Made by a program: the position numbers and the translations under genes | Shown here: positions 9,940 to 16,634 of the stretch, one piece after another | Layout of the letters: each line of letters starts with the position of its first letter | How positions within the stretch are numbered: the stretch's first letter is position 1 | Assembly (NCBI GenBank): GCA_050313995.1 | Contig: JBNPMM010000003.1 | Length of the DNA: 64,000 nt | Strand: one strand, 5' to 3' | From: JAUMWX01 sp023394215 | Lineage (GTDB): Bacteria > Bacillota > Clostridia > Tissierellales > Peptoniphilaceae | The notes under the pieces: generated by a model | Databases searched by the model: none | What the model was told of the DNA's origin: nothing | What the model saw: only the letters and a program-made list of their open reading frames with translations

Positions 9940-9967
9940 GAGTCCCGAAAGGGGCTCTTTTTTTGTG
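9940..9967 (+). terminator. Rho-independent terminator of the hsd operon
   Basis: GAGTCCC, a GAAA tetraloop and GGGGCTC form a 7-bp stem with one G-U pair, followed by seven T residues. It lies 30 nt after the last gene of the restriction operon. Confidence 0.85.
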
Positions 9968-9998
9968 CTCTAAAATTGAAAATGTTGAAATTAAGCTG

Positions 9999-10031
9999 TT
10001 TTACGACCAACTTGGTGAGTTGGTCGTAAAA
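9999..10031. repeat. Perfect 14-bp inverted repeat
   Basis: TTTTACGACCAACT and its exact complement flank a 5-nt TGGTG loop. No T-run follows on either strand in the position expected for a terminator. It may be a protein binding site, a mobile-element border, or an RNA hairpin ahead of the broken gene at 10101. Confidence 0.7.
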
Positions 10032-10100
10032 AAAGCAAGTAGGTAATAATAATTATGGGCTTGAGTCCATACCAAATCATTTAAGAAAGGAGACTGAGAA

Positions 10101-10234
10101 ATGGCTAAGAACTTAAAGCAGACCTCAAAAAGATTGCTTCTAAAGCTAGCAAGATTTTACGTGATGGTCGATATAGTAAGACTTCAAAGTCAGTAGCTGG
10201 TAGTGCTCTTGCACAAACTAAAAAAAGTAAGTAG
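10101..10234 (+). pseudogene. Small basic Lys/Ser-rich protein, frameshifted
   Basis: A good ribosome site (GAAAGGAGA) precedes an ATG, and the first residues read MAKNLKQTSK. One base then appears to be missing in the A-run after 'acctca'. The next frame carries the natural continuation 'IASKASKILRDGRYSK' and ends 'SALAQTKKSK' at a stop at 10232-10234. Together this would be a 44- to 45-residue basic protein of a type I recall from accessory DNA of Firmicutes, with no known function. As written the gene is broken; slippage in the A-run or a sequencing error would restore it. Confidence 0.6.
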
Positions 10235-10282
10235 TTAGTTTTGTAAAAAGAATTAGTAAATGAAAAAAATATTTAGCCTTAC

Positions 10283-10402
10283 GGCGCGCGACGTTTGGCG
10301 AGGATAAAAATAATAAGTATTAAATCCAATGAGTGATTTGATGCATATTATTAATTCTCGCTTATTAGTCGTGCGCTTTTAAGTTTGATTGTCCTCGCCA
10401 AA
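10283..10402. repeat. Structured non-coding segment with two interleaved inverted repeats
   Basis: TTTGGCGAGGA at 10294-10304 is perfectly complementary to TCCTCGCCAAA at 10392-10402. GCGCGCGAC at 10284-10292 pairs with GTCGTGCGC at 10368-10376 with one G-U pair. The arms are in the order A-B-A'-B', which cannot form two simple nested hairpins. They could form a pseudoknot or two alternative folds. The arms are GC-rich in an AT-rich setting, and no open frame spans the segment. Confidence 0.45.
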
Positions 10403-10431
10403 TGGCGTAGCCAAGGCGGAAAGGACAATCA

Positions 10432-10485
10432 ATGAAAAATAAAGCAACCCTTAAATCGGGGATGGAGATGGAAGTAACAGCATAA
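10432..10485 (+). CDS. Possible 17-codon leader peptide or gene fragment
   Basis: A GGAAAGGA ribosome site precedes an ATG that opens a 17-codon frame reading MKNKATLKSGMEMEVTA. A strong terminator hairpin begins 13 nt after its stop. That layout fits a leader peptide with attenuator. It fits equally well a decayed start of a longer gene. No other evidence is available. Confidence 0.3.
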   Translation: MKNKATLKSGMEMEVTA

Positions 10486-10498
10486 AGACGAAAGACGG

Positions 10499-10526
10499 AC
10501 ACCTTGCAGAAATGCAGGGTGTTTTT
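10499..10526 (+). terminator. Terminator or attenuator hairpin with GAAA loop
   Basis: ACACCTTGCA, GAAA, TGCAGGGTGT forms a 10-bp stem with one G-U pair, followed by TTTT. It lies about 100 nt upstream of the small HTH gene, between it and the structured segment at 10283-10402. Confidence 0.8.
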
Positions 10527-10564
10527 GTCGTTCATAGTTTGTTAATGAAATTCTGGAAGAAGTG

Positions 10565-10573
10565 TGATACAAT
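10565..10573 (+). promoter_or_regulatory. Extended -10 promoter element for the HTH gene
   Basis: TGATACAAT matches an extended -10 (TGn plus TACAAT) and sits about 50 nt before the ATG at 10627. No convincing -35 box is seen at 17 nt. Confidence 0.35.
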
Positions 10574-10626
10574 ATTAGAAATAATCTTTTTTGTGTTAGA
10601 ATTAACAAGGACATTGGAGAAGATAT

Positions 10627-10839
10627 ATGGTTAAAAATAATATTGAAGTAGACGTAAAAGTAAAATGCATTGAAAAAGAAACCACGCAGGCACAGCTTGC
10701 GGAAGATATCGGCACAACAGGTCAGTATGTAAATCGCATCATCAAGAAGAAGGATGGAGTTGTGAATAAGACTTTTGTGCAGATGATGGAATCCTTGGGA
10801 TACGACATTGAACTGACATATGTGAAAAGAGAAGCTTAG
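10627..10839 (+). CDS. Small XRE-like helix-turn-helix protein
   Basis: This 70-aa protein is almost entirely a Cro/C1-type helix-turn-helix. The segment 'TQAQLAEDIGTTGQYVNRII' (residues 20-39) is the two-helix reader, and the C-terminus 'MMESLGYDIELTYV' resembles other minimal XRE proteins. The ribosome site is GGAGAAG. It is the first gene of a co-directional block reaching 13882 and is followed by a 62-nt gap. A regulator of that block is the natural guess, but no operator is proven. Confidence 0.75.
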   Translation: MVKNNIEVDVKVKCIEKETTQAQLAEDIGTTGQYVNRIIKKKDGVVNKTFVQMMESLGYDIELTYVKREA

Positions 10840-10901
10840 ATTCTAAATTCGCATAATTTACAAGTGTTGTTATAGAGGACAACAGAAAGGAAGTCGTTTT
10901 T

Positions 10902-11915
10902 ATGGAAGATACAATTTACATAGCACCTGAAGAAATAGAAGTAATTGATGCTGAAGGTTATAGCTACGAAGTGGTAGAACACTTTTCAGATATGCCAGAA
11001 GTGGCAAAGCCTTTATTGAAAGGTGCTAAAAGAGCATTTAAGAAAATAGAAGAAATGTTATATACTGCACCAGCCTTTATTAATATGGTAAAAGCAAGCA
11101 TACCAGAGCAGTCTTTCCAGGCGATTTTGACTGATGAGCAAAAGGCACAAATCGCAAGCGGTGCGTTAAAACTGATGACGAAAAAAGATGGTACATTAAT
11201 GGCTAACCTGGTGAATCCAGAAACAAATAAAATCGTATCAATAATTTCGCTTAAGAGTGTTAACCTGTCTTCTGCATTAACTGAAGCTATGACTAGTTAT
11301 GCTACTCAGATGCAGATGGCACAAATTGCAGAAGAAATTCATACAGTTCAGATTGCAATTGAAGAAGTACGACAGGGCCAGGAATATGACAGGTTAGCAA
11401 TGGCATATAGTTGCCAACAGAAATTGTTACAGGCTATGCAGATTAAAAATCCGCAATTAAAGTCGATGGCACTTTTACAGATTGCATCTGATGCAGAAGA
11501 TAGTAGAAACCTTTTAATGCAGAGTCAAAATGCTAACCTTACATTTATAAAGGAACAGCCGGAGTCATTTTGGGGTAAATTGGTATCTTGTGCGAACCCT
11601 GAAAAGATAAGCCAGAGAATGAATGAAATCAGAGAGAGCTTATCTGCTGTTAATATGGTTTCTTTGGCAGAGGCTATGGCATACCAAGAATTAGGTGAGA
11701 GTGCGGCTGCACATCAGAGTCTGCAGTATTATGCTGGATATTTACAGAAAGCTTATTTAACAACAGACGGATTGGTACAGAGATTAGATTTAATCGATCC
11801 TGTGCCGGAAAACTACTGGTCAAAGACCTTGCCAGATATCAAACAGAAGATACATGCACTTCCTTGTGTAGAAAATGTATCTTTGTTAGAAGGGGGAGAA
11901 GACGATGGAGAATAA
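10902..11915 (+). CDS. Uncharacterised 337-aa helical protein
   Basis: I do not recognise a named family. The protein has no signal peptide or membrane segment. Residues 1-30 are acidic. The rest is rich in Ala, Gln, Met and Glu and should be largely alpha-helical. The central phrase 'EEVRQGQEYDR' near residue 160 looks like a conserved motif, since 'GQ-x-DR' followed by a helix recurs in other unknown bacterial proteins I recall. A good ribosome site (GAAAGGAAG) precedes the ATG. Its end overlaps the next gene by 11 nt, so the two are translationally coupled and probably work together. Confidence 0.7.
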   Translation: MEDTIYIAPEEIEVIDAEGYSYEVVEHFSDMPEVAKPLLKGAKRAFKKIEEMLYTAPAFINMVKASIPEQSFQAILTDEQKAQIASGALKLMTKKDGTLMANLVNPETNKIVSIISLKSVNLSSALTEAMTSYATQMQMAQIAEEIHTVQIAIEEVRQGQEYDRLAMAYSCQQKLLQAMQIKNPQLKSMALLQIASDAEDSRNLLMQSQNANLTFIKEQPESFWGKLVSCANPEKISQRMNEIRESLSAVNMVSLAEAMAYQELGESAAAHQSLQYYAGYLQKAYLTTDGLVQRLDLIDPVPENYWSKTLPDIKQKIHALPCVENVSLLEGGEDDGE

Positions 11916-12099
11916 AGTATGTAAGAAGTGTCAAAAGCCACTTCCAGAAGGATATAAGCATAAAAAATGTGAGTCTTGTAGAAATGCCCAGGTACAGGGT
12001 GTTAAAAATGGTTTAAAAGCTGCGGCAGGTGCGGCGGGAGCTGTTGTTAGTATTGTTGTCGTTGTTGCGACAAAAGGAAAATATAATCCTAAAAAATAA
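11905..12099 (+). CDS. 64-aa zinc-ribbon protein with a hydrophobic tail
   Basis: This short protein has four cysteines in a CKKC...CESC arrangement (residues 5-25) that should bind zinc. A segment of Ala, Gly and Val follows (residues about 39-56, 'AAAGAAGAVVSIVVVVAT'), long enough to cross a membrane, and the tail is basic. It starts inside the preceding 337-aa gene with a GGGGGAG ribosome site. Small zinc-ribbon/transmembrane proteins occur as partners of effectors in several defence and signalling systems. That link is an analogy here, not evidence. Confidence 0.65.
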   Translation: MENKVCKKCQKPLPEGYKHKKCESCRNAQVQGVKNGLKAAAGAAGAVVSIVVVVATKGKYNPKK

Positions 12100-12137
12100 A
12101 GTGATTTAGGAGGTGGCCGTTCCATCGGCAAACTAAT

Positions 12138-12503
12138 ATGGTTACATTTGATATTGAAAGTAAAACTTCAGATAAAGTGGTGTACAAATATTTCCCAGAG
12201 AATCATAGAGATAGTGCCCCTGGAATATTTAGTATATCATTAACAACAGGAGAGGTTCTGCTTGAGGTAGTTGCAGAAGAAGATCATCTTTGCAGAACAT
12301 CTGCCAGTGAGTTGAATGCAATGCGAGATGCCATAAATGCAATGCGAGCAGAAAATGGAGAGCCACCATTAACTGAAGAAGAATTGCTAACAGCAACTGA
12401 AGATGAGGAATGGTACTACTATGTGGATCATGCCATTCGAAGAGTTAGAGAACAGTTGGAAAAAGGCGTTATTCCTGAAAAAGGAACGGTTGCCTGGTAT
12501 TAG
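12138..12503 (+). CDS. Uncharacterised 121-aa acidic protein
   Basis: I do not recognise the family. The N-terminus looks beta-rich ('MVTFDIESKTSDKVVYKYF') and the C-terminal half helical. Glu is abundant and the end is a Trp-Tyr. No signal peptide is visible. The strong AGGAGG lies about 22 nt before the ATG, farther than usual, and no nearer in-frame start exists. The composition and the neighbourhood of small acidic proteins would suit an immunity protein of a polymorphic toxin system, but nothing proves it. Confidence 0.6.
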   Translation: MVTFDIESKTSDKVVYKYFPENHRDSAPGIFSISLTTGEVLLEVVAEEDHLCRTSASELNAMRDAINAMRAENGEPPLTEEELLTATEDEEWYYYVDHAIRRVREQLEKGVIPEKGTVAWY

Positions 12504-12510
12504 AAGAAAT

Positions 12511-12894
12511 ATGAATGAATTTAAAGTAGATAAAAACATTATTGTTATGAGTAGCGAACCTTATCTGGATGTAACATTAGAAATGGTAGAAACAGCTGCA
12601 AAAGAATGTGAAACGGAATTAGAGTTGGCAACTCTGTTTGCAATAGTAGAAAATAAGGCTTGGTGGATTGAAGATGAAGAATATGATTTCGCTGAAGGCA
12701 CAGAAGAGCATAGACAAGCTGTGGAGAAGACAGAATTGTGGTTTGCGTTAGCGGATAAGTTGCGTAAAAGGATTTTTTGTATTCTTCAATCGGAAGGTGT
12801 GGAAATACCTAGCACAGGACAAATTACTGTATTGGAGCCATTCATGAAAAGAAATGGTTATAAAAATGGTCAAGGATGGTGGGTGAAAAAATAA
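12511..12894 (+). CDS. Uncharacterised 127-aa protein, possible immunity-type
   Basis: The start at 12511 (MNEFKVDK) is chosen because the open frame farther upstream overlaps the preceding gene in another frame. The protein is acidic and mostly helical, with 'AKECETELELATLFAIVENKA' in the middle and an aromatic, glycine-rich end ('GYKNGQGWWVKK'). It has no signal peptide or membrane segment. It lies 7 nt after the previous gene and directly before the next (a 1-nt gap after the stop), so the three form a tight run. The function is unknown. Confidence 0.6.
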   Translation: MNEFKVDKNIIVMSSEPYLDVTLEMVETAAKECETELELATLFAIVENKAWWIEDEEYDFAEGTEEHRQAVEKTELWFALADKLRKRIFCILQSEGVEIPSTGQITVLEPFMKRNGYKNGQGWWVKK

Positions 12895-12895
12895 T

Positions 12896-13363
12896 ATGTG
12901 GTTTGAAATTGATGCAAGTGGAATAAATATTAAGCTCCAAGTCAATGGCTATCGACCAACGAATAAAGATAATTGGGATAGTGAATGGTGCAGATGTGAT
13001 TTTCTGTTTTCTTCTGGTGACTGGCTCAATTATCATAAAGAAAATGATGAAGTATTATTAGCTAGTGAAGTAGATGAACTGGAAGAAAAACTCTCCAAGC
13101 TGTTAGATAATAAACTTACCAAGAGTGAAGAAATGGTATGTATAGAACCGGACTTCATATTTAAGTTATATCCTCAAACAGATTTAAGAGAGGACCCTAA
13201 ATATACATATGTCAAGCCTGGATATGAAATCCAAGATATCTACCTTGAATGGAAGGTGTTCTTTTGGAACGATGGTCTTACGGATAATCATCTCGTAGTA
13301 ACTTTAGGTAGAGATGAGATAAAAAGTATGCGAGATTATCTGTCCGCAATAACAAAAAAATGA
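12896..13363 (+). CDS. WapI-like immunity family candidate
   Basis: This 155-aa protein opens 'MWFEIDASGINIKLQVNGY', has a tryptophan-rich middle, and ends 'LEWKVFFWNDGLTDNHLVVTL' plus 'REYL'-like helices ('RDEIKSMRDYLSAI'). The overall pattern resembles the WapI family of immunity proteins, which neutralise CdiA/WapA-type toxins. That assignment is from memory of the pattern and is not certain. No cognate toxin gene is in the window, so if correct it is an orphan immunity gene or a piece of a remodelled toxin locus. Confidence 0.5.
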   Translation: MWFEIDASGINIKLQVNGYRPTNKDNWDSEWCRCDFLFSSGDWLNYHKENDEVLLASEVDELEEKLSKLLDNKLTKSEEMVCIEPDFIFKLYPQTDLREDPKYTYVKPGYEIQDIYLEWKVFFWNDGLTDNHLVVTLGRDEIKSMRDYLSAITKK

Positions 13364-13411
13364 TTTGATATTCAGTTTAACAAACTTGAAGCTAACGGAG
13401 GTGTTACGAGA

Positions 13412-13882
13412 GTGACATATAGGCAAAAGATAGATAAAGCGCGAGAACATGGTATTGAAATCCCAGATATGATATTGGAAAGACAACATATCGCTGGAGT
13501 TTATAAGTTTTGTTATTATAATCCGAAGGATTCAAATGATGAAGGCTGTTTCTATGTTGGAAAATCTAGCAGTCTTGCATATAGATTATTAGATAGTGCT
13601 GGTGGACATATTCATTTGTTTTTAAATAACTATTTGGATGATAACCTGGTTCCTACAAGAATTAAGGAATACTTGAATAAGGGATACCGTATAAAAGTAG
13701 TTATTAAAAAAGTAAATTATAATGATACTTCTTTTTCTAGAGCAGCCCATAGGTTGGCGTTGGCAGAGCTGCAGGAAATAGTAAAATGTCAAGAAAAAGG
13801 CCAGTGTTTAGACCAACTGCCTGAAGGAGTAGGAGAATCTGAAGAAAAATTTTGGGAGAAGAATTATAAAGAAAAAATTTAA
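13412..13882 (+). CDS. GIY-YIG superfamily protein
   Basis: The 156-aa protein starts at a GTG with a GGAGGT site 9 nt upstream. It shows the two strands of the GIY-YIG nuclease fold: 'GVY' at residues 29-31 and 'YVGKS' at residues 48-52. An 'AYRL' helix with the conserved arginine follows, and a later helix carries a candidate metal-binding Glu ('LALAELQEIV'). In known members this fold cuts DNA. The short length and the lack of an added DNA-binding domain leave the substrate open. It ends the co-directional unknown-gene block and is followed by decayed DNA. Confidence 0.65.
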   Translation: MTYRQKIDKAREHGIEIPDMILERQHIAGVYKFCYYNPKDSNDEGCFYVGKSSSLAYRLLDSAGGHIHLFLNNYLDDNLVPTRIKEYLNKGYRIKVVIKKVNYNDTSFSRAAHRLALAELQEIVKCQEKGQCLDQLPEGVGESEEKFWEKNYKEKI

Positions 13883-14038
13883 ATCGATCGGTAATAGAAT
13901 CTTTCAGTTTGACAGAAAGATACATTGATTATTAAAATAGTAGGCATTATACTATGGATATGTTTCCGACAACAGGGAGAGTTGATATGTTCCCGTCAAC
14001 TAGCAAAAGGCTAAGACATCAATCCTATTAACTCGACC

Positions 14039-14362
14039 CATGTGGAGGCGGTAGCACTTTTGTGCAGGAAAGATATCGACAATCATATCGAAGTAAAATT
14101 GTAGCTTGATGAGGAAGATGTTACCGAGGCGGAAAGTAAATGAACTTATGAAGACATCAAAGAATATATTTTTGGCAAATATGGGTTTAAGGTTTCAACG
14201 CTGTATATAGCTTAGATCAAAAGTAAGTTTGGGCTTGAAGTAAGCGAACATTACAATAAGTCAAATAAAGATAATCCGGTAGTGCCAGAGTGCTCGAAAG
14301 AAAAGGAATATGCTATCATGAATGCGTTGAAGCACTTTGGGATGATAGTGCAGGAGAGATAA
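14039..14362 (+). pseudogene. Remnant of an RlmD-type methyltransferase C-terminal domain
   Basis: Reading from 14039 the frame gives 'HVEAVALLCRKDIDNHIEV', then 'EYIFGKYGFKVSTLYIA' and 'ECSKEKEYAIMNALKHFGMI', ending at 14362, with three internal stop codons. This matches the C-terminal extension found on clostridial RlmD/RumA-like 23S rRNA methyltransferases, which normally follows 'DMFPxTxHVExVxLL'. A 'DMFP' phrase occurs twice just upstream (13955-14000) in other frames, so this end has also been rearranged. The sequence is clearly degraded and not expressed as one protein. Confidence 0.65.
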
Positions 14363-14366
14363 GAAA

Positions 14367-14537
14367 ATGGGAAACAAGTTAGAACTTACTTGGCTTGGTA
14401 AAGAGAAAGAAATAAAAATAGAACCGAGAATTTTGATTGAAGATAAAGAGGAATCCAACTGCACAAATGACCTTAATACGGAAAATATGATTATTTACGG
14501 TGACAATATGCTTGCTTTGAAAGCGTTGGAAAATAAG
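14367..14537 (+). pseudogene. Truncated N-terminus of a type III/adenine DNA methyltransferase (Mod)
   Basis: This 56-codon frame begins MGNKLELTWLGKEKEIK and continues 'EPRILIEDKEES' to 'NMIIYGDNMLALK'. That is the start of Mod-type DNA methyltransferases, which usually continue 'ALE...YIDPPY'. An extra A after 'LALK' shifts the frame, and no DPPY motif follows. It sits 4 nt after the RlmD-like remnant. The rest of the methyltransferase and any restriction subunit are gone, so it is a relic of a second restriction-modification locus. Confidence 0.65.
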
Positions 14538-14549
14538 TGAGGGATAAAG

Positions 14550-15098
14550 ATGAAATATACACCAGAAAAATTTGAATTAAAAGATGGCAGAATATGCGTA
14601 ATTCGAGAGATCGAAGTAAAAGACGCTGCAGAAACTATTGAATATTTGAAAACAGTTATGGGAGAATCGGATTTTTTGTACTCTTATCCAGAAGAAATAA
14701 CTCTGACTGTTGAACAGGAAATGAAGATGATAAAAGGCTTTAATGAATCTGAAAATACTCTAATGCTTGTTGCTGAGATGGATGGAAGATTGATTTCAAT
14801 TGCCCAGATTTCAAGATCAAAAAAAAGGAAAATGCGTCATCGAGGGAATGTCGCTGTTACTGTGCTGAAAGAATTTTGGAACTTAGGAATGGGAAAGAAG
14901 ATGCTCCTATGTCTCGAAGACCATGCTAAGGAATGGGGTCTTTCCCAGCTTGAACTGGATTATTTCTCAGGTAATGAAAGAGGTCAGATTCTTTATGAGA
15001 AGATAGGATTCGTGAAAGTGGGAGAAATGCCTGATGCCTTCATTTTGAAGAATGGAACACGATACAATAATATAACGATGGTAAAAGGTATTCAATAA
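14550..15098 (+). CDS. GNAT family N-acetyltransferase
   Basis: This 182-aa protein has the GNAT fold: a beta-rich N-terminal half, the strand 'HRGNVAVTVLKEFWNLGMGKKML' (residues about 97-119) with the acetyl-CoA-binding G-x-G-K loop, and the closing motif 'NERGQILYEKIGFVKVGE'. It transfers an acetyl group from acetyl-CoA to an amine whose identity cannot be read from sequence. A GAGGGATAAAG ribosome site precedes the ATG. It follows directly on the methyltransferase relic and may have arrived with it. The sequence looks intact. Confidence 0.85.
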   Translation: MKYTPEKFELKDGRICVIREIEVKDAAETIEYLKTVMGESDFLYSYPEEITLTVEQEMKMIKGFNESENTLMLVAEMDGRLISIAQISRSKKRKMRHRGNVAVTVLKEFWNLGMGKKMLLCLEDHAKEWGLSQLELDYFSGNERGQILYEKIGFVKVGEMPDAFILKNGTRYNNITMVKGIQ

Positions 15099-15655
15099 AA
15101 TTTCCACAGTACAAACTTCGCTCAATGCGATTAACAGTCCACCTGAATAGATAGAAAATTTAGTGTCTGAAAGCATTGATAATACTATATGATTTTACTT
15201 GTGGATCTCGTGTCATAATTATGATAACGTCACATAGTAACGATCGGACGGGGATTGCAGATATTTTAAAACGGGTGCAGAAGCTTTTTAGGGAATATTT
15301 TTCTCAAAGAGCTTCTGTATTTTTGCTCTACGCTTCACAAATACTCTTTAATAGATAATCTAAATTCAGCAAAAAAAGAATATAGTTAAAGAGAATATAA
15401 ATAACGAAAAATTTAAATTTTAATAGGTGGATAATACGATGAGTATGGATTTTAATTTTTGGAGATACAAGGAAAATACTGTACATAACCATGCAACTGT
15501 ATATCAGGTTGCGTGTTGTGACAGAGAAGTAATGGAAGAGTTGGTTCACCTGTGAAATGCTGTAACAGAGGAATTTTATTTATGCAGAAAATATTATTCC
15601 CTTATGGCAGTTAATTTTATTCCACATATATAAGCTGTTGTTCTACGGAATCATC
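15099..15655. other. Gene-poor stretch with decayed coding remnants
   Basis: About 560 bases hold no complete gene. A 60-codon frame near 15176 has no ribosome site and no recognisable pattern. The only recognisable piece is the short fragment at 15439-15555. Confidence 0.4.
15439..15555 (+). pseudogene. 38-codon fragment of an unknown conserved protein
   Basis: A TAGGTGG site precedes an ATG that opens 'MSMDFNFWRYKE', then 'HATVYQVACCDREVMEEL', and stops. I recall longer Lachnospiraceae-type proteins beginning MSMDFNFWKYK with a Cys-Cys-Asp after a short gap, so this looks like a truncated start. The family's function is unknown to me. Confidence 0.4.
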
Positions 15656-15718
15656 ATTCCGATAATTAGATTATGTTATTCCGATTTGACTGATATTATT
15701 CCGATAAAATGGTATAAT
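15656..15718 (+). promoter_or_regulatory. Iterated ATTCCGAT motif overlapping the fic promoter
   Basis: ATTCCGAT occurs three times in the same orientation at 15656, 15678 and 15698, spaced 22 and 20 bases, about two helix turns. The first copy also forms an inverted pair with CGGAAT at 15646-15651. A TATAAT -10 box lies at 15713-15718. The third copy is directly upstream of it, where a bound repressor would block transcription. The N-terminal HTH of the Fic protein is the obvious candidate reader. Confidence 0.6.
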
Positions 15719-15740
15719 ATAAAAAATGGAGGGATAATTT

Positions 15741-16634
15741 ATGTACATTACAGTGAAACAAGCAGCTGAAAAATGGGGAATATCCGATAGGAGAGTAAGG
15801 ATTTTATGTTCAGAGGGGAAGATTCTTGGTGCATATCAAGAAGGAAGAGCTTGGAAAATACCGTATGATGCAGCTAAGCCAACTGATGGAAGATATAAAA
15901 TTAAAGAATCACTCATTCCAATCATAGAACATAAATTAGAAGTTCTCAAAAAAAGAAGGCCTTTAACAGAAGGTGAGAAGGAAAGATTAAATGAAGAATT
16001 CCTAACAGAATATACCTATAACTCAAATGCTATTGAAGGTAATACATTAACTTTGCGAGAGACAGATATGGTTCTTAGAGGGCTTACTATTGATAGAAAA
16101 TCATTAAAGGAACATTTGGAGGTTATTGGACACAAAGAAGCCTTTGAATATGTAAGACAACTCGTTATTGAAAATATCCAACTGTCTGAAAAAGTAATAA
16201 AGGATATACACTATTTGATCTTGGCTGATAAAAAGGAAGATAGAGGAATATACAGAAGGGTTCCGGTTCGAATTATGGGAGCAGCACATGAACCTGTACA
16301 GCCATATTTGATTATCCCAAAAATGGAAAAATTACTGGAGTATTATAAAAATAGTAATGAAGACATTGTTACTAAGCTTGCCCGTTTTCATATTGAATTT
16401 GAAAGTATTCATCCTTTTATTGATGGAAACGGAAGAACCGGAAGATTACTGGTTAACTTGGAACTAATGAAAGCAGGTTATCCGCCGATAGATATAAAGT
16501 TTACTGATCGCTTGAAATATTATGAAGCTTTTGATGAATATCATGTAAAACATAACATATCTGCAATGGCAGATATGTTTGCAAGATATATAAATCAGAG
16601 ACTGGATTTGTATTTGTCTATTTTGGATAGGTAA
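15741..16634 (+). CDS. Fic family protein with N-terminal helix-turn-helix
   Basis: This 297-aa protein is a Fic-domain enzyme, a family that usually transfers AMP from ATP to target hydroxyls. The catalytic motif HPFIDGNGRTGR starts at residue 224 and is complete. The inhibitory helix S-x-x-x-E-G ('SNAIEGN', around residue 95) lies before the Fic core, which makes it a class II, self-inhibited Fic protein. Residues 1-50 ('ITVKQAAEKWGISDRRVRIL') form a MerR/excisionase-like helix-turn-helix, so it can bind DNA, probably its own promoter. A GGAGGGATAA ribosome site precedes the ATG. No antitoxin gene is adjacent, as expected for a self-inhibited type. Confidence 0.88.
   Translation: MYITVKQAAEKWGISDRRVRILCSEGKILGAYQEGRAWKIPYDAAKPTDGRYKIKESLIPIIEHKLEVLKKRRPLTEGEKERLNEEFLTEYTYNSNAIEGNTLTLRETDMVLRGLTIDRKSLKEHLEVIGHKEAFEYVRQLVIENIQLSEKVIKDIHYLILADKKEDRGIYRRVPVRIMGAAHEPVQPYLIIPKMEKLLEYYKNSNEDIVTKLARFHIEFESIHPFIDGNGRTGRLLVNLELMKAGYPPIDIKFTDRLKYYEAFDEYHVKHNISAMADMFARYINQRLDLYLSILDR

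Noticed and set aside
15176..15358. 60-codon plus-strand ORF in the gap after the acetyltransferase
   Set aside because: No ribosome site, mixed composition and no recognisable pattern; more likely chance or decayed DNA.
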